Assembly: GCF_020382885.2 (NCBI RefSeq)
Contig: NC_058496.1
Span: forward strand, 5,944,501 to 6,008,500
Length of the DNA stretch: 64,000 nt
Source: Scatophagus argus
Lineage: Eukaryota; Chordata; Actinopteri; Scatophagidae
Direction of reading: 5' to 3'
Every line of letters starts with the position of its first letter. Position 1 is the first letter of the stretch. The translations under genes and the position numbers were made by a program. The notes beneath the pieces were generated by a model. It was not told where the DNA came from and did no database searches. It saw nothing but the letters and a program-made list of their open reading frames with translations. Shown in pieces: positions 33,213 through 48,131 of this stretch.

Positions 33213-34494
33213 CAGGTCATGACAGCTCCCGTGGTTTGTCACATGCTACAGATATAGTGCTGAGCTGCAGTAACTCCCACAAAAAATTGTAAAAAATACA
33301 CAAGATATGTGATGTCAATTATATTTGACATATTTCCATCAATAAAAGGAGTTCTCTGCTGCGAAAAGAGCTGCCTTTGCTACTTTCATCCTCCACACTC
33401 TCTTTATGATCTCCTCTCTCCTGTGTGGTTTTTTTCTCTGTACATTAAGTTGCAGTGCAGATCAAAGCTAAACATGCCTGCACAGGTGCCCTATACTTAC
33501 CCATTCACCTTGTCACCGGTGTAATGAACAGTAATTCATGATCCCCACAGGTCTCAACACATACATTACTGGACACAGGTGTGATTGTGCTGCAACTAGG
33601 AGGTTGTGCAATGGGCAAGTTATTGTCCATACACATTTCTTCCTTTTATTAATTCCATAGCAGAATCATAAGAATATTTAAAAACAGCGGAGCCAGTTAC
33701 TTTAGAGAATCACAGGGTGGGATATATACAGATGAGCACACTTAATTCATGCCTGAAACACCTGTAACAACCGGCTTTGAGTACAATACCATTTATTTCC
33801 CTTGAATTGCTGTGTATAGCGTAACATTTAAATAAAGCCCCTCACTGCTCCCTATTATTTCACCAGTTTAAAAGCAATGGTTTGTTCAGTAAGGGCTGTG
33901 CTGAAAGTAAAGAACATGATTGTCAGTTTTCTGCAAAGAAAAAAAAATAAGTTGAAAGCATTTCATTCAGAGCTGACGTGTCCTCAAACACAGAGATGAT
34001 TTAACTTTGAAATTCAGCCTGCATATTAAAAGTAGGAAAAACTTGGGACTGCTTTAGAAACTTTGGATTCAGAGTGCTCAACTACGTACAAACAGCAGAT
34101 AATTCATTGTGACACTAAAATTAAACTAGTTTACATCACGTGCCTTACTTACATACAAACATAGCTAAACACATCAGGACAGCTCCACTTAGCAAATCAC
34201 ACATACTCAAATCTGTGGGACGTGCCAGTGCCACCCAGGCTCACTCCTGTTTGGAGTTGCCAGACTGTGAGCCCCGACTGATTCTATCGTTTGTCTGCTT
34301 TCTCATCCAGTCAAACAGCCACAACCTTCCTTCAAGTCTGCTTGGAGGTGACTTACCTCCATTACTGTCTTCCTGCCCACACAGTCCCAGTTACTGCCGG
34401 TGCTGCTCTGTTTCCCAAAGCTGTTGGACAAACCACTTTCAGCCGGATACTTGCTGGTACTGCTGGTGTGGAGAGAAAAAGAGATGTCTGCCTT

Positions 34495-34532
<38 letters not shown>

Positions 34533-34533
34533 G
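34495..34533. repeat. (TTG)n trinucleotide microsatellite
   Basis: Thirteen consecutive TTG units followed by CTGCTG. It lies in a non-coding interval and creates poly-Val/poly-Leu/poly-Cys shadows in translation. Confidence 0.9.
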
Positions 34534-37500
34534 CTGCTGATCTCTCTACGTTCCCCCTCTCACCCCTCTTCAACACCTGATATGGTGCAATCAGTCCATC
34601 CCATCTCCCATATACTGAACACTGTCACATTCCTCCATAAACATGCTCTTTCTCCCCTCCTTCTCTTTACAGTGTATCCTTGTTGCCTCCCTTCTGAACT
34701 CCCTCCCACTCTCTCCTTCACTGTGAACATCCAACACTCCCTCTCTCCCTCCCTCCCCCTGCTGCTTGCCTCATCCACCGCTCACATCCACCTCTCACTT
34801 TAGTTGTGCATAAGGTTGTTTTATTTTGTCTTTAGTATTTTCACCCTTTCATCGCCTGTTCCCTGCCCATCTCTCTTTAACTGTCTCCTCACTCTCTTTT
34901 CCTGGCATTATGCCAAGCGGCTCTGCTATTCATTTTAAGTCACTTCACTACAGCACATGTCTGCCCACACTTTCAAACCATGTACAACTAAATATTTGTC
35001 AGTTCGAGCGCGTGCAGCCACAAAAGTTCCTTGAGTCTTGTGTCCATTTGTGTGACTCTGTGAACCTGTGCAGCCTATATGTGCATCTATGTGCACCTGT
35101 AAGTAAGTCAGTAAGTGGCTGCTGGGCTGATGACTCATCCACACTCTTGCCCACCATGCTGCTGTAGATTTAACCTGCTTCACTGCTCCAACTGGATCCA
35201 TTGGCACTCAGATGCACAGGAAGCCCGGGGCAGATCTGTTGTGTGCTGGTTTATTTATGTATTAGATTGAATAAATGATCAGGTTGGTAGTGCACAGGTT
35301 ATAACCCCACACTCTTGGCAGAAAATACATTTTATATGCAAGTACTTTTCCCCCCATCTCTCTATTTTGCCTTTCTCAGTCCATCCTTCTCCTGTGCATG
35401 TGTCTTCCTGTCTTTCTTGTTCTTGTTATCTTGCTCGTTCTTCTCTCTTTCCTCTTTTGCAGCCTCCCCTCCTTTCTCATTTTTAATCCTTTGCCCAAAA
35501 ACCCTGCTGCATCAGAACTAGAAGCATCAAAACTTCCAGTCTCACACACACCACACCACAGTTAATGTAATATTTTTTGTTTGTTTGTTTTAAGATCATT
35601 TTCTGGCTGTGAATAATATTCCTCTTTGCTGTCTGGGCATGTTGGTTGGAGATATCATGTCTGTTGCAGGCTTCCTTCAGTGTTCCTGGTGTGCCAATTT
35701 GTCTTGAAATGATATTCTCCCCTTTAGTAATCAGTGGCCAGGAGCACAGTCAGGGACATTGCCTTTACACTCAGTGGGTGCCAAAGATGGCTATATCTCT
35801 GTGTAACTGTGCGTTTGGGCGCTCAATATCCCCTGTTTTCTTCTTCTTCTTCTTTTTTTTTTTTTTTTTGAAACTTGTGTTATAGCTGACCACCTCCAGG
35901 TTATTCATGTGTGTGTCAGTGGGTGTGATAATGACAAAACGGCTGTCTGTTATAGTGATAAAGCACACCAGTCAGCATGTCATTGTCTGCACTTTGAATG
36001 CCCTAAATCTGACAAGTATCCTGTTTGCCCTCACATAAGCATCTGGCTGTGTGTGCATGAGTGGATGTGTGGGCAGAGAGGACTGTGCATTTGGGATTGT
36101 TTGTGTGTATGTGTGTCCATGTGAACATGCAATTTCATGGTTTTATCTCAGAGGCCTGCGTGCTTTGACAGAGTCTGCTTTTATACCTCAGTCCGAAGAT
36201 AACAATGATTTTGAGCTGGGCTGTTAAAAATAGTTATTTATTATTCATGCACCTCAGCACCATTTTGCTAATGAATGTGTGTGTATGTGTGGTTCTTTGT
36301 GTATTTACACTGTCATCTTCTTGTAGGTCTCTAAAGATTGAATTACACGAAAACAATTAAGAAATGCTTGTATTTTTAGTGAATGAATGGGTACGATTAC
36401 TCATGTGAGTTTTGTGTTCGGTGTTTTCTGCACTTGAAGGAGCAGCTCAGGCTGTCAGACAGGGAATGGACTGCAGCAATTGATTGGATTTTATGTCAAA
36501 TTTGCTCTTCCAGAACGTGCCTCCTTTTCTTGGCCCGGCCCCATCTCCCTGCTTATCTTCACCCCCCCCCACACACACACACACAAATAAACACATGGAG
36601 GAGGATCAATATCTTGTTGAATAAAAAGGCCCAGCATAATGTTGTTGACCCAGCTGGCCCAAGAAACTGACCCGAATCAATGTTGGGTGGCTGGAGGCTG
36701 GACACAGCTGGGTTGAATACACACACACACACACACAGAAAAAGAGTCATTACATGAGTACATACGTGTAGTCATCACCTTAAATACACATAGTAGCATA
36801 TCCACATGCATTAGTACCCTTGGGATTACAGTGAATCAGTGCTTTAACAAGCACAGAGAAAGCTGCACACACAGACACACACAGACATAAACACAAACCG
36901 AGTTCAAAATCCAATTTCTTATGTAAGCCTGCTCCATGCTTGCACATATGCCTGTTTTGGCAGACTGGAGGCAGCTGAAAGTGAATCCATGATCAAACTA
37001 TATTACACTGGAGATTAAATAGACGCTGTCGAGTCACAATAGTACCACGTGTGGAGCAAACATGTAGAGAAGATGCATGATTCTGAGCAGCTATACATAT
37101 TGAAAGATTGGTAAGAATGTCTAATGAAGGCCCTGTTGGACTGAAACATCGAAATTAAAGTTGTTGTTTTGCAAGCAGCAGGGTATCACAGTATTTTAAC
37201 AAATCAGTTTGAGCTTTTTCATGCCATATAAAATGAGATAAAAGGAAAGTAAAACAATCCTATTTGATTAAAGCAAAGCATGATGCTATTTAAGTGCACT
37301 TACATGCCTGCGCACATTTTAGGTTTACTATAATTTCTTGGACAGAATAAGCAGCGATTTTTAAAATATTAATTATTCCAGAATACATTTAAAGCAGTTT
37401 AAATTTGGACCCTTCATCTATACTCCCTACTACTTTAACACAACCATTATCTCTGAGGAGTCATTTTTGTGGGGAAATATTTCCAAGAGAGAATAAAGTA

Positions 37501-40500
37501 CCATTTCCCAAGATAAAATCAAAGTCCTTTGTGGGAGGACTTCATAATGCTAATCGGCTGAAATAAATGAAAGCCAAACCTCTTCACCACAGGAAACTGC
37601 TACTCTTTTGGGTCGTAAACAGGTAGCAGTGACATTGACGCTCCAGTTTAATTACCGTGAACTACTCCCCAGTGCTCCTTCTATCTCACTAATAGCATTT
37701 CCACTGCTGTCTGAAATGGTTTGTGGGTACTACACAAGGCCCTCCATCATTTAAACTGTCTATTTGGGGCACATTCACACTTCCAGAGGTAGAATCAGTC
37801 AGCCCCTCTGAAAAAATTAAGTATGCATTTGTCTGATGTAGGTGCCGCTGCACTAACAAGCTGGATGGCCTTCGGTAATCCTCGGGCCTTGGTCTTTTCT
37901 TTCTTTCTGAAGTGCTTCTCTCTCTTTTTCCATCCCCTGTCAAGGCTGGCAGCTCCGTTGTGTATCGGCATGTTCACCTGGGGCCAAGCAGAAGGGCAGG
38001 TAGAGATAATATTGACAGAAGTTGTAGTCAGACACAGATAAATGATGTCACCCTGGAAAAGGCAGAAGTGGAGAGAAAAAAATGCACAGTAAGTATAAGG
38101 AGGGATGAAAAAGAGCTGGAATTTGAGTAAGAAAAGAGGCTCAAGAGGACGAGGCGAGGTGTGAGTGCACAGAAGTGAGGCTTGAGCTAAGGCTTTATTG
38201 ATTTTGTTGGCTTTGTCTGTCACAGCCTCAGAGGACACAGTTGGCCTGTGATGTATAGCTGCTTCACCCTCTGCCGCTGCAGCGGGGGACACGAGTCAGG
38301 GAGTCAGGCACCACAGGGACCCTGGTTATGCTGCTGGTACAGCTGAGGCAGGGCAACCCTCCGAGTCCCGTATATCAAAACTCCACTGAGAGCAGGTGTG
38401 AACCAGGAAGAGCAAGGGAGAGACATTCACCTGCTTGTTGACCTGTAAGAGCACGACTTCGTGCCGAACTTGATAAATCTCCAGCGCTCACTGCCAGACA
38501 GCAGAAAACAGAAAACTTGTCATCAATAAATAAAACCCATACACAGATTTGAGTTTTCCCCTGGCGTAAACACCTACAACTTGTCCTGCCCCTTGCAAGA
38601 GATGAAGTGAGGCTATGCACACACACACAGATGCTCACACTTCAAAGCAGTGATGGCTGTCTCTCTCTGTGCAAGGCAATTTGCTCTCCCCAAGATCTCT
38701 CTTACCGGCAGCATATAAATAAGCCTGGCACCGAGCAGCCAGAGAGCACAGTAACAACCTGTCAGGTTAGATGAGGACAATGAAGTTGTCTGTCCGTCCC
38801 ACACACCTGATGAGTGGCACAAGTTGAGAGCAGTGTACACGTAACACCCTCAGATGCCGATGTTGTCACCGAGACACGCTCACAAACACATACGGGGGTT
38901 ATTAGTATTGATTAATGTACCTCGCTTAACTCTGCTAAGCCACAGTTTGATGAGTCTTTAATTCATCAACATTCTCTCCTTGTTGAAGGTGTTGGGCACA
39001 GTGCCAGGGCAAGTATTGTCTTCAGAAGCGTAGAAGAGGATAAAAGCGTAGGGCCAAACATGTTCAGATCTGCTCATCAATAAACATCCTGACCCCTCAG
39101 AAATGTGTGGAAGTGAGAGGTGGACTGCAGGATGGCGATGCCTCTGTATGGAGCTGTGGTTTCACCCTCATTTTACCTCTCAGACTAGATTTGCACATAA
39201 TCCTACTAAGCTGTGGGGTTAATAGAAGAACTGTAGCTGATGATTTAAGTTGTTGATGCAGGGGCACAGGGGCACAGGGTGACTGTGCCCATACGCAGTA
39301 CAGATGGATCACTGCCAAAGTCACCCTGATCCAGACGTTTTGCCCCCCAGGGGTTACGTGCGTAATATAAATTTCACAAATTAAGCCATCCATCTCTCCC
39401 CGTGGTTAACACTTCACAGGCTGACAACAGTTAACTGCTCTGAGAAGTCTTAAGCATCTGGTAATAGGGATTATATGGAGTGTAACTAAGCTATAAATTG
39501 TAGCAAGGTACACGTCCATGTAGCGTGAACAGAATAGCAGAACACACCAAACACCTCCTCCCTCCAAAATCTGTTTGCTTCGTAGAGCACATTCAGGTTA
39601 TGTTAGCTTGAGATGATCATTTTATTGGTGTTTGTAGTTTTGTCTAAAGATTGATGGTGTAATATATGTAAATTAGCTGACTTTTGGGCCTCACGCCAGC
39701 TCTCAACAAGTGTCTCAATTGAATCATGAAAATAGCAGTCTGTAAGCCAGTAGTTATTACTTTACAAAGAGGCCAAGCTGGTGAAAAATGGCTTTAACTA
39801 TCATATAATTAAGCCTCTGTGAACACTAGCACAGCACTAAACAAATGTGTTAATACTTGCTACACTAATTAAAACTCAGGCCTCGCTGCACTAATGCACT
39901 TATAAAAATCCTGCTGCAGACATAATACCAGCTTGTGATTGCACTTTATTCATACTGCTATTTTATCCGTCTTTTATTCTGTGCCACAAACTGCTCATGA
40001 GCTGGTACCTTAAAATAACCCAACTTCACATAACCCATTTTTCCTCAGGCACTTTGTCAGTCCTGATCTTTCCTGATCACTTAATCCTTTTTAGCATGGC
40101 TAAAGTAACTAAGGTGTGTTGACAGTATGGGGCTGAACCACACAAACCAGCTCCTTAATGTGTGAAAGAAAAGGAAAATATGGAGCCATTGCAAACCTAT
40201 AGTTGTAATGTTACTGAATGGAAAGAAGTTTCTTATCTGCTTCACAAGGGGGCACTGTTGCCATTCACTTCATAAACCAAGGTCTCCTCAGACATTACGT
40301 TTCATTTTCTCTTCCTTCTAGATGATATCATACATGAAATGAAATTATGTTATTCCTTATAAGCAGGAGGGCAGTATTAACAACAGCCTCCCTAAATTCT
40401 CTCCTTGGTTAAAATTAGCTGACTGATCCAGGGGGCAGTCCCTCCATTGTGCTTGCCGCATACTGGGTCCGTGTTAATTTCCTATCTCAGTGGTGAGGCA

Positions 40501-41932
40501 GTCATTATCTGAGGATGGGCATCTACAATGGATAATTATCCTGGGAAAAGGATTTCAAACTGTGGAGAAAATACTGCTTTCAGCAAGGGGGCCTGAATGC
40601 ACAAAAACACTGGCTAGCAGTTAGTCACTGCCATTACGTCTTTCTGTCTGCCTTTTTCCAAATGCCCAGTTGTGATTTGGACCAAACCTCCAACAAAACA
40701 AATTTAAAATCACTCCCTTTTCCCTCACCCCCCTCCATAATTCTATATTTATTGCTGTTTTAAATCTCATTTCCAAATGAGCTTGCTGGCTGGAGAGGCC
40801 AGATAATAGAGTGTGTAATTTGACTGGACCACTAAGCAGAACAGGAGAGTGGACACAAACACCGGTGAACACAGGTGCATACAGACAAACTCGCAAATAA
40901 ACCGAGATGAAAATAAAAGTTGAAGCTGTGTAGCTGTGTAGGAGTGTGGCGTGTTTCACTCACTGTTGAGTTGATATCGGTAATTACTTTCTTTTGTTTC
41001 AAAGGCAGATTTTTGGGAGTGGGTAGGTTGTTTCAAAACATCTCCTCCTCGGCGAGAAAGCATAGTTAAGTTGGACATCAAACACTCTCAGAGAGAGTCC
41101 ATTTATCAGCACAGACACTCTCATTTTCATATACTGACTTATAATTTTGATGAATAGGAAGGGCACTCGACCCTGATAAGAATCCCCTTCTACTGTCAAT
41201 CATTTTATCACAAGTGGGAAGATAAATTACTCGACATAATGTCATGTCAATGTTATCTCTACCTCTAACATGCAGATCAATACCACGGCCAATTTCTTTG
41301 TGTTTGAAAGGATTCCATTGTAATTGTTCAAACTAAGACTGGCTGGCAAAAGTTTAAACAGATCCTGGATCAGAAGCTGTCTGACCCTACAGTTTGGGGA
41401 GTTCAATTCCCTCATATGCCCTATGAACTAAAGTGCTATTTTATTCCATGGTGGCCCTTATTTCCTGTTGGAAAAATTCCTTTAGAGATTGAATCACTGC
41501 TCTGTTATTCTGCATGGTAAACTCATAAGCTCAATCATACCAAAAGGACATTATTAATGACTTGGAGCAGCTTCACACACAAATATACACACTGCACGCT
41601 GCTTCCCTGACTCAGTGGTGATGGACCCTAGCAGGCAAGTGAGGAAGAAGCCAGAATTTAAAAAAATACATTAGACCCTAATAATATTATATTCTACCAG
41701 CAGATAAGGGTTAAATACAATAAACAGGAATTTTCTATGGATCAGGCATAAGCAGATGACAACACTGTGGTCTGATTTGTTTCTGGTGAACTGGTTTAGT
41801 TCAATATAATTGGCGGTGCGGTCTGCAGAACACAGGTGATTTACAGATAAGTGGGTCTGCATGGGGCCTGGTTCAAGCTAATGCTCAGCCACTAACGTCA
41901 GCAGTTGGTCTCCTTTTCGTTTCAACTCATTA

Positions 41933-41935
<3 letters not shown>

Positions 41936-41972
<37 letters not shown>
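41936..41972. repeat. (GT)n microsatellite
   Basis: An uninterrupted GT run of about 37 bases in the lzts1-gfra2 interval. Confidence 0.9.
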
Positions 41973-41973
<1 letters not shown>

Positions 41974-43449
41974 AATTCTTAGAACAAGTCTTGCAAGTCT
42001 CTGTAAATTCTGAAATGAAAATATCAGACCTTGGCTTTGCTCACTTGTTATTGTAACTTGCAGAGAAGAGACAGTGAGTGAAAGTAAATATCATAATAAA
42101 TTTTAAGTTCTGTCACGCTAAACCTGTCACTGTCACTTGAATACCATAGTTTGGGGTGTTGGGATTTTTTTCCTGTTCGTTACCTCCTCACAGTTTCAAT
42201 CCCTTTCCCAAAGATGTATCACTATTCCTGCATCAGTGGACTGAATGTCCCAGTTGGCTAGAGATTAAAATAAAGATACCCACAAGAAAGACAGTTCTGG
42301 CCAACAGTTTTGCAATCTGATTATGTCTCATATAGTTTGTACCAAAACATTTACAGCCTCCGTGTTAGAGTTCTTGTCCTCAGAATAGCATCAGCAGTAG
42401 TCTAACGTTGCCACGCTTTTACTCTGTAATATATTCAGATGTACCCACATTTTAAAGGCTATTTAGTCACTTAAATGAATCATTTAGATCAGAAGGCCAA
42501 AAAGGAGTATGAAAGGTTTTTGAATACGTTGGCCTTGGTTATTGTGGTTTGCAGAGTATTAGCTGTGAAAATGTTTGAATGTTAAACAGAAGGAGTCTTA
42601 ATGCTGCTGTCTGGGGGAAAAAATCTTCCTTTAAAATCAAAGCACAACAGCACTCTTGTTGACAGGAAGCATTTGGAGGAAGCTTTTCTATGAGAACAAA
42701 TCATCAGCATTCTGTTTGTCCATTATTGTCTTATTGTCTTCCACCATTAGCTCTAAGCATCAACAAGCAGCCTTCTTCTCTTTCAGCATACTTGACCTCC
42801 TCAATTAATCACCCCTCCTCTCTCCTTTTTCCATGAAATGTTTACTGTCTTCCTCTCTCTCTCTCTCTCTGTATCTCTCTCTTTCTGTCCGGCTCTACAT
42901 ATCTCTATCATCTCTCTCCATCTCATGGAGTCTCCAGTGATGTCTTGGTAAATGATGGAACAGCCATGACGTCTTTTCTGATAAAGGAGTGTAGGTTTCT
43001 TGGACTACATTGATCCATTTCATTATGAATGTTGCCATGCGGTTGTTCCGTTTTAACTTGAAAGAAACCTTTATTAGCCTTCTTGCAGGGATTAAATTAA
43101 AGATACCTACAACCGACAACAATACAACAACCCAACACATTTATGTTTTAACAAATTTAGAAGAAATACAATGTGCTGCAAATGAAAAACATTCTTATTA
43201 AGTGTTTATTAAAGGTATTCTGTTCTGCCATCCAACCAGCTATACAAAAGACTGCAAAAGGAGTGCCTCTGACTTATTATTTAGCACCATCATCAGTACT
43301 TTATTGTCAGTTGTAGCTACAAAGTGCAGCACTTGGTATATGGATGTGCTGTATCAGTATTCACCAAGAAACTGCTGTAGTGGGAGAAAGAGAGCACAGA
43401 AAACTGACTTGGTGAAAAAAAAAAAAAAATCTTCAGCCAGGTTTGTGGT

Positions 43450-43745
43450 TTCTCACTTTTTTGAGTCTTTTTTTTCCTCTTGGCCTCTTCTCCCCCCTCC
43501 ATCTCCCTTTTGCTCTCTCTCGCCAATACTCCGCTACATACACACATACATATACCTCACACATCCACCCCCCTCTTCTCACCGTTATCTGTAAGACATC
43601 GCCTCCTCCTCCTTTCATTTTTCCTCTGTTTCCCCAACTCTCGTTATTTCTCACCTTCCACGTCTCTTCTTCCTGCACCTTTCCTCCCTGCACTCTCCCT
43701 CCTTTCGTTTCTTTCGCTCTCTCTCTCTCTCTCACTCTATCTATC
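43450..43745. repeat. Pyrimidine-rich low-complexity tract
   Basis: About 300 bases of almost continuous C/T on the plus strand, ending in (CT)n. It produces overlapping Ser/Pro/Leu-rich and Arg/Glu/Lys-rich open frames on the two strands that are not genes. Confidence 0.8.
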
Positions 43746-46700
43746 TGAGCCCTGATGTGTGGCTGTAAGAAGAGGTGTTTTGACCTGACATTGGGTTTGT
43801 TCAGCACGTCCATCTACAGCTGCTGGAGGCCCTGTGGGGTCCTTGGGGGTCGGGGTTTGTTGATTGTGGAGTCCGGTTCCCCAGCCAATATGCTCATTTG
43901 GAATACAAACCTGGAGCTGACTTCTGAAGAGGGAGGGAGACAGGGACAGGGTGAAGAGGCGGGTGGGGTGGGGGGTTGTACACTTCCTCTTCTTCCATCC
44001 ATTCATCCCTCCCATCCTCTCTTCACGACCCCCCCCCCCCTTTTTTTCCCTCCCTCTCTATGCCTCAATGCATACATAAAGCACACAGACTCGGGGTAGT
44101 ACAACGGCCCTGGGCAAAGACCTAAAAATACAAGCTTCAACACACCCTTACACACACACGCACACGCTCATGCATGCACACACACAGGCACTTGTGATAT
44201 CACTCTGCGATTCCCAGAGCTGCTCTCCACCATTGCACTGAGCTTTGTATGATTTTCACCTTTACTCAGACTTTTCTTTCCACTAAATAAATCTCTGTCC
44301 ACACTTTCACTGTAGTTTTTGATCTGAGCCCAACACTGCTGTGCTTTTAGCTGCACCGCAAATTAGACATTGACGTCTTTTAGATGTCAAAATCTTTCTT
44401 CTATCTTTAAGTTAATTAATGCAACTTAGAAGCTCTGCATCACAAGAGTTTCTAATTTATTAGCTGCTGATGCTGGCCCGTCTAATATTCATTATAATAA
44501 TGCATTTTTGTCGATACTTTTCGATAAGATGAAATGTCACCTCAGTCATGATGAGTGACCAGTAACGGCCACTTCAGTCCAACAACAAGTCCAGACCTGT
44601 AAGTTTTCCACCTTCTTTTTGTTGTGCGGCACACTTAAATATTTATAATTCATTAATATTATTGGCAGTTGGTTATGATATGACTGTTAACACCAGAAAA
44701 TAAATAAGACCACCGCCACAGTTGCAGCAGATTTGCTGGAGCAGCAAAATACTCTGTTTTACGGTAATTGATGAAGCGGTCATGTACAGTATTTCATGCG
44801 GTGAGTAATTTTCTAATTGGTCGAGGGGTAGTGAGTTGTTGTGCAGCCCTGCAGCACCCTCAGCGAGGAGAAACACTGGCTCATCAAAGAGAAAGAAAAA
44901 AGGGAGGAAGGAATGTGATGAATTGTGAATCTCCGTGAGATATGCAGCATGAACTGATTCTCTGAAGTTTCAAAATCTTTTTTTTTTTCTTTTCTGAATA
45001 CTTCTCAACAGATGCACACTGCTGGACTGCTTGCTGCATCTTTTCTCCTCCTTCTTCTTCTTCTTCTTTTTTACCTTGTAATAATAGTGTTTTACTGAGG
45101 ATGGTCTTCAGAGTTTTTCCCCAGTGTTTGGGTCTCATGCTGCACTCCTGCTGGGATATGTACAGTTCATGTAAATATGATTACAAGTGTGGTTATGCAG
45201 CGTTTGCATGTCCACAGAGAAATTCCTATACTGGTCCCCTCAACACAGACGTATAGAGTGAATGCATTTGCATAATAGGTTTTCACACTTTCCAGTCTCC
45301 TGTATGAATGATGCTTTAGATGATGAAGTTGTGGGATTATATAAAGAATATGTTGAAATGTTACATCATGGAAAATGTTGGCACAGGAAAAAATGCCGAT
45401 CACCAAAGGAGAATAGAAAGTACAATAAGCAGTGTTTCAAAGGGTTTGCTGAAAACAATTCCTTCCTCCCACCTCATCTAGGAAATACTGCAATCATGCA
45501 ATCAAAATCCAAAAAAAAACAGATTGTAAAAGCCAAGTGAAATTGACAAAACAATTGTTAGTGTATTGCTGGGTGTTTTGTGTCATCCGCAGGAGTTGTC
45601 TTGATAGGTCATCTGTTCCTAACTTCAAATATTCAAGCAGTGTGAAAAAACAAGGTTTATTTTATTTATTTATTTGTTAGGAGCTCCTGTAATCCAAGAA
45701 TCCTTCCATATTGTTTAAATCAGAACAGAACAGCAGAATGATGAATCTTTGACTATGTGTACGTCACAAACATGTAAACGCACTGGGCCTGGAGGTGCAA
45801 GAGTAATGACAGGCAGTCCAAACAGTCTGTCATCATCTGTGCCTTTGTGGGTCTGAGTGGGTCCTTTAGCCCAGGCCCTGCAAAGTATATTGGTAGCATT
45901 ATAGCATAGCGGTCCTCAATTTATCAATAAAAGAACCAATGTGTCACTCTGGCAAACACACAGCCAGCATTTGCATTCAAGATAACGAGACCTGTCATGT
46001 GAATTTTATACTCTGTCTCCTCGCTCTGTTTGTGTTGTCCCTCTTTCTTGCTCTCTTGCCTTTCGTTTTTCCTCCCTTTGGAAATTTTGGATGAAAGCTC
46101 CTCTCGTGGTCAGGATGGCTCTTCATGGACTCCACTGTAATTATTCAGATTCCACTCAAGAGCGTTACTGATAAATTATTCATAAATTTGCTTTGCATTA
46201 TACCATTTCTTTTATTCTTTTCTCTATTTCATTCCATTACGACTACATGCCCGCTCTCCTCCTATAATGCCACTTGCAGAACTCTTTCCACTGACCACCT
46301 TTTGTTGAATGCTGCCTACATCAACTGCTGCTACCAACTATGGTTCTAGTTTCCACTCCTGCGTGCTTTATTCTGCCTTCTCCTTTTGCAAGAAAATGTT
46401 TTCAACCAAACTGAGCTCCTGTTTCAGTTCCCAGCATCCTTCCAAGAATGAAAACAGTATTAAAATACGGCATGAACGAATTGTTGACACACCAATCCGC
46501 AGAGGGTAAACAATACCAACAGTGTGAGCAGCAGTATAAGCCCCGTGTGCTGGATTCCACACAGCGCTGTGTATTGAGTGTGTGTATATGTGTGGCCTCC
46601 ACAGGACAGCTGTGGCTGTACAATAAGGGCCAAGCTCACAGCTGTGAGAGAGAGGGAGAGACAGAGAGACAGAGATCTGATCGCCAAATCCAATAAGAGG

Positions 46701-48131
46701 TGTAGAATTTCATTACAGATGTTCAGCTTGGATATGACGGCTCCATCAATAACAACCCCACATGTGAGAGGCAGAGGGATGAGCATGACGCAGTCAGAGT
46801 CGTGCAGCCATGGCAGAATCTATCGGATTGTCTCACAGTGCCACTGGCTTGAGTCCTCTTCTCCCTCCTTCCTGCATTTTCTCTCCAACACCTCTTTGTT
46901 CTTGCTGATGCCTCGCTTTCATTCCCTCTGTCCCCCTCTCTTGCTTTCACCTTCACTTTTTTTTTATTTTTGCCTTGACAATAGAAATGTCCAGTCTTTC
47001 TTCAATGGAGCAAGGAATTACATCTCAAGTGGTCTGGTACAATACTGCTGTCCACTCCCTTCGCCAGACAACGAAGATGTTTGCTTAAAAAGATATATGG
47101 CCCTTGTTTTGATTTCCAATTACTGTCTCTCTCTCTGTCTGTCTCTATGTTTCTCTTCTCTTCACTGAAACAATTTTCACCTGTCAAACAGAGTAAAATA
47201 AGTAACACTGTTTCTCACAGAGCAACAGCAGACGCAGCTTAACAATCAATTAAAATAACAACATCATCAAATGGAAAAAGAAAGACTTTTCTTTGTTCTT
47301 TTCAGGAAAATCAATGCACATGTGTTCTTCTCATTTACTGCGTGTTAACATGAGAGGATGTACAGTCCCTTATTGGCTGTTTTCCAGTAACATACGGTAT
47401 ATACAGAATCTCTCACTTCCAGTTCACTCTTAATGGACCTGACATGGCACAACACTTCAGTCCATTGAAGATACTTAAACTCGTCTACAAAGGTCTGATG
47501 AAGGTTGGACCAAGTGAACTGGACACCCAAGGAAAGCAGAGTCTGGCAGTGTTGTTATCCCTCCTGTTTTGTCTTTATTTCAACAGTTTGTTGAATTAAC
47601 TGAAAGGTCTCATAAGAACTCTTCTCACTCCATTTAACTTTGTCAAATGCATCAGACATTTGCTCTTTTCAGGCTAAAATATCTGAATTCCAGCAGTTCT
47701 TTCAAAACCAAAAATTTCATAGGCCTTCTGAACACCTGGCTATAAAAGAGGTACTTTTCATTATCTCAGACGTTCGTTATCTCATGAATGACCCCCAAAT
47801 AGACACGATTTCTCAGACTTTGATTAAAATATTTCTCAGGTATGACAAGAACTGGAGAAATTAAACAGAAATATGTTAGGTTTCAGGTTTTTCAAGCTTA
47901 TTAAGGTATGCTAAAAAACTAAAACTAAACTAAACTAAACTAAAATAAAAAGATCATACTGCAGATTGATTCAATTTGCCTTTCAAATTCACTGTAAATA
48001 TTTGTGCACATCCATGTATGATGGCATGAAAAGAGGTAGTTGATTCTGCACAGGTTTCCTCCTGTTGTCTCAGCAGCTAAATTACTGTCTTTCTATTAAC
48101 TTTTAGAAGAGATGATACATACAAAGGTATA

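Noticed and set aside
34140..34803. Overlapping 146- and 170-codon plus-strand frames
   Set aside because: Both are kept open by a (TTG)n tract and a pyrimidine-rich stretch; the products are low complexity.
46578..47168. 196-codon plus-strand frame
   Set aside because: Ser/Leu/Arg-rich product from GA- and CT-rich sequence; no domain and no exon borders of note.
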